Positions 60,483 to 64,000 of a stretch of DNA of 64,000 bases are shown one piece after another. Below the pieces are notes generated by a model. That model saw only the letters and a program-made list of their open reading frames with translations, was not told the DNA's origin and ran no database searches. The position numbers and the translations under genes were made by a program. How positions within the stretch are numbered: the stretch's first letter is position 1; each line of letters starts with the position of its first letter. Origin of the DNA: Sindora glabra (lineage: Eukaryota > Streptophyta > Magnoliopsida > Fabales > Fabaceae); the NCBI GenBank assembly GCA_020226215.1, contig CM035233.1, forward strand, positions 27,035,150 to 27,099,149. The letters are read 5' to 3'.

Positions 60483-61859
60483 TGTTAGGATCGGGAGCCA
60501 TACAAGTGCAGCGGAATAAACCAATCCCAGCCAACAGATCTATGCAAAATGTTAAATTAGAATGTAGGATTTAGGCTATACCTTTCAATGATTCTGGATT
60601 TTGTTCGTTGATCACCTCTTCGACTTCCTTTCGGCCAAAGACTCTGAGGTAACCACATGAACCAGCAGATCACCAATGAACGTCCTCACGATCACTGGTT
60701 GGAATTCGTCTCCTTAGCCTCGCAATGCTAACTACGCCTCTTCAAGGATTATGGTTAAGGAGAGGTGCTAGGATTTTTCTATGCTGTATGGGGATGTGTG
60801 AATAATGAATTAACTATTATTATTACCCAACAAGCCTATTTAAATAGGAGTATAAAAAATTCTAACTAATTTGGGCTTTAGTATATGTATAATTATAGGC
60901 TTATTATTGGGCCTTATAATTATAACATAGAATTTTCAAATAGTAGGTCCAAACATTTTAGTCCATTAATTCCAAATCCACTAAGCTCTAAGTGTGTGAC
61001 CCTTCAGGCTCTCGTTACATTGATAATGATCATTAATCATATTAATGATCATAAATAATGAGTGATGTCTAGCAACACATCATTGTTACCTAAGTAATGA
61101 GAAAGTCGGTGATTTGACTGAACCTTTACATGTGATCATCATCTATGTCCTTTTGTCCTAGACATCTAGATTGAGCATGAGACATAGACCATGTCATTCT
61201 CGTATGGCCCAATTTGAAGGTTTCTTGATTCTTAAGTAAGCTGACTGAAGCAAATGCAATTGACATCCCATGTTAATTTATTTGAGCATGGCTATGCATT
61301 TTCTTAGCTTTACTTAATTAAGGGGCCCACAAATGTCTCTTCTGTTATATAGGAGGGACAAATTCCATCTTGATCATACAAATCCCTCTGCATGATATGT
61401 AAGATATCTAATAATTATCCTTGCATTCACTTAACTATGAGTAATATAGAGTAGTATCAAAATATGAAACTCACATGTAGGGAACCTTGTTGATCTCAGG
61501 TCAAAGGACTATATATGATGATCATTAAGAATCACTCATGACACTCATATAATGATCCATGCGGTGTTCTTAGGATAGGTCAGTCCAGTATACAAGTTTT
61601 TTAACTTGAACTCATGTGTAAACTTAATATCTCATATAAGTCACCACACATGCTAGTATTAACATATCAAAGTAACCCAATCCACAATGATATATCACTA
61701 GGGACATTTAAGAATGTAATTATTCTAAGGTTATTATCATAATTAAATATATTATGTAGACAATATATGTATAAATATGATAATTAAAATTGCCATTAAA
61801 ATAACACAATTCAAGTTTACAATCATCTCTATGATTAGTTTAGGGCATATACACTAACA
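60483..61859 (-). mobile_element. Ty1/copia-type solo LTR (1,377 bp) with near-perfect TSD
   Basis: The plus strand begins TGTTAGGATCGGGAGC and ends ATACACTAACA, so the LTR has TGTTAG/CTAACA ends. The minus-strand end (GCTCCCGATCCTAACA) is the usual copia LTR end that precedes a tRNA-Met PBS, but no PBS follows here. Flanks are ATGTT and ATGTC (4 of 5). A TATA-like palindrome CCTATTTAAATAGG is at 60835-60848. It is related to the LTRs at 15511, 19189 and 30455 and better preserved than they are. Confidence 0.82.
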
Positions 61860-64000
61860 ATGTCATGACCTAATGTATCAAATTTAAGTGCTTGTTTGTC
61901 AAGGAATAAGGTTAATCGTAGAGGGACAAGATTAGGGTTGTAAGGGATAAGGGTAAAGGGAGTTAAAAAGAGGATAACTATTTTAAAAAGATAAGAAAAA
62001 ATTGTGAGTCTTATAAATTTTATTTATTGGAAAATTTTCTCTTAATGATCAATTGAACAAGTACCATCCTTAATGATTGATATACATTGAATATCCTAAT
62101 TAATGAATTTAATCTATTGATTTTATATTTTTTCACATGAATTATATTCTATGAATTTTAAGGAAACTTTTGAAATCCCTTTTATAATGTAAATGTTTAA
62201 TTTATTTGGTAAGATATCTTACTTAAGTAGAATAGTTCTTACTAAGTTCCTAAACTTATTCTTCTATGGATTTTAATTTTTTAAATACACAGTGAAAGCA
62301 CCATTTCCCTATCCACAATAACCTAGATGCCATCTTATAAGGGATCCTTTTATTCTTTTTTGCAGATTTGGAAATAGTTGTATAAATACATTTTGATGAA
62401 TTGCATTAGAGCATGAATAATTAGGGTCAAGGTAAGATTGGTGTTTGAAATTAGTGACATGTAACTTTGTTAGGAAAACTTATCCTTATAGGGAGAAAAG
62501 GTTCATAAGTTAGCCAAACTATTCTTTTGTAGATAGGATTAAATTTATCAGGAAATACTTCAATATAGAATTTATCTTGATTTTTTTGTTGAAAAAAGAT
62601 GTACTGTGGTTATTTCCTCTACTTTAGTGTTCTAACAATGAGGGTAAGGCTAGTAGGAATAGTTAAGAATAGTTTTAAGTTGGTTATGACTGTAGTTAGG
62701 GCATGACACTAGTGACATTAACATATAAGTTATAAATAACATGATTGAGTATAAAAAAAATGAAAAAGAAATATGTAATGAAGCAAATGAAAAAAAAAGA
62801 AAAGAAATAAGGTGAAAGATATATGTGATAAAAGTTAAAAAGCATAATTAAAAAAGGAAAATAGGTGAGAGAGAAAAAAGAGTGGTTTTAGCGATGTGTT
62901 AATATTATTAAATAATATAAATATAACATAATAAAATATGATTTATTATATGTCATGACTCCACTTAGATTATGATTCGTGTAAGAAGTTGCTACTAGCA
63001 ACCACTTATAAGCTATACTAATGTATAATAATAAATTTAACACATTGTATTACCATGCTGTATGTAAAGACCCTTATGACTCAATTTAGACTTGACATAG
63101 ACATCATGAAAGAAATGCAACATCTAGTCCAATTGTCCTAATATTTATTGATGTGAGCTAATCAAGTAATAGTTAGGTACATATAGGGAAATAATCCCTA
63201 TAAAAGAGAAGGAAAAAGAAATGTGGGTTTACTTAAAACTTAGTAAGTTATCATTCTAATTATGATATTTCTATTATAACATTAAGGGGACCTATCTCAC
63301 ATCTAGTTTACAAAGTTAAGGGAGATATTGGTACCTTTATATAGAGAGATCAATGCAGAGGAAGGATTTAACTTTACCTTTTAACTACTTAGTAGTGCCA
63401 TAAGCATATACATAGTATATAATAAGGTAAATTCTCAAGATCAATTACCAAAACAAGGCTACCATTTTGAGGCACTATCAAATACATTCATAATTTCAAT
63501 ATTACACATAAGAAGGTTTAGATAGTGAGATATATAAACATAACAATTGGAACAAGTCTACTTTAAATCTCCTTGTAAGATATCTAAACATAACAATTAG
63601 AGCAAATCTCTTTCTAACTTTTAGTTATCTTTATCCCTTTACAAACCTAAGTTCCTTTGGGATCTGTCTTATCTTTTCAAAATGAGCATGCAAATCCGGT
63701 GCAAATACCATAAGATGAGTATTAATGCCTCTAATATCATCAAATCTCATTCAAAGCATAATTTATCAAAACACAAGTAAGTGGCTTAACCAATACTTTA
63801 ATTTTAGTTCTATAATAATAGTATCCATAATAATCCATGAATAATTAAACTACATTATTGACTTTTCGCATTATTTAGTCATTTAGGATTTATAAGCCAA
63901 CTCACAATTTAATACAAAGTGGAGTGCCACATATTTGCTTAACTAAGACTTCCATAACATAATATCCACTTAAAATGCACATTCATTTTAATCTAAGTCC
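61860..64000. other. AT-rich DNA, no gene seen
   Basis: No coding or transposon motif could be recognised on either strand. Some stretches (for example 62,640-62,710 and 62,960-63,200) have the composition of old LTRs, but I found no boundary or partner in the window. Confidence 0.4.

Overview
This window is nuclear DNA of a seed plant, most likely a eudicot. It is very AT-rich and almost gene-free. The evidence for a plant is one spliced GASA/snakin peptide gene with canonical GT-AG introns, and a dense nest of plant-type transposons: Athila-type and chromovirus-like Ty3/gypsy elements, Ty1/copia elements and CACTA elements. The species cannot be fixed from this sequence alone.

Layout. 1-1.7 kb: the only apparently intact host gene, a four-exon gene for a 107-residue secreted cysteine-rich peptide. 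1.7-12.9 kb: AT-rich intergenic DNA with a degenerate direct duplication (4.5-6.5 kb against 9.4-11.0 kb), a foldback MITE-like hairpin and a possible SINE. 12.9-20.1 kb: Ty1/copia wreckage (RT on the minus strand; RNase H plus 3' LTR on the plus strand), broken by a solo LTR with a perfect 5-bp target duplication. 20-36.8 kb: remains of a chromovirus-like Ty3/gypsy element. Its pol is split between protease and RT by an Athila-family solo LTR, which itself carries a 2.5-kb nested LTR-like insertion. Two long inverted LTR copies flank this. 36.8-42.7 kb: another solo LTR, then a decayed CACTA element with a Ulp1-like protease gene. 43.3-58.2 kb: a second, non-autonomous CACTA element with 3-bp TTA duplications, built partly of ~125-bp tandem repeats and split by a 13.1-kb Athila-type retrotransposon on the minus strand. 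58.2-64 kb: AT-rich DNA with tandem repeats and a further copia solo LTR.

The Athila element is complete in architecture: two ~1.48-kb LTRs (about 96% identical by hand alignment), a tRNA-Asp-type primer binding site, gag, protease, RT-RNase H, integrase, an Athila ORF-1 gene in the env-like position, and a polypurine tract. It is dead. There are at least eight in-frame stops, two gag frameshifts, and a lysine in place of the integrase catalytic glutamate. Its LTR carries a GC-rich tandem array of ACACGGGG/CCCCGTGT inverted repeats just upstream of a TATA-like box. Related arrays occur in its internal region, in the solo LTR and in the nested LTR-like insertion. This is the most unusual signal in the window.

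Nesting gives a relative order: chromovirus pol, then Athila solo LTR, then nested 2.5-kb insertion; copia pol, then GTAGG solo LTR; CACTA, then Athila. Apart from the peptide gene nothing looks functional for the host. The window records repeated insertion followed by LTR-LTR recombination and by decay that looks like cytosine deamination.
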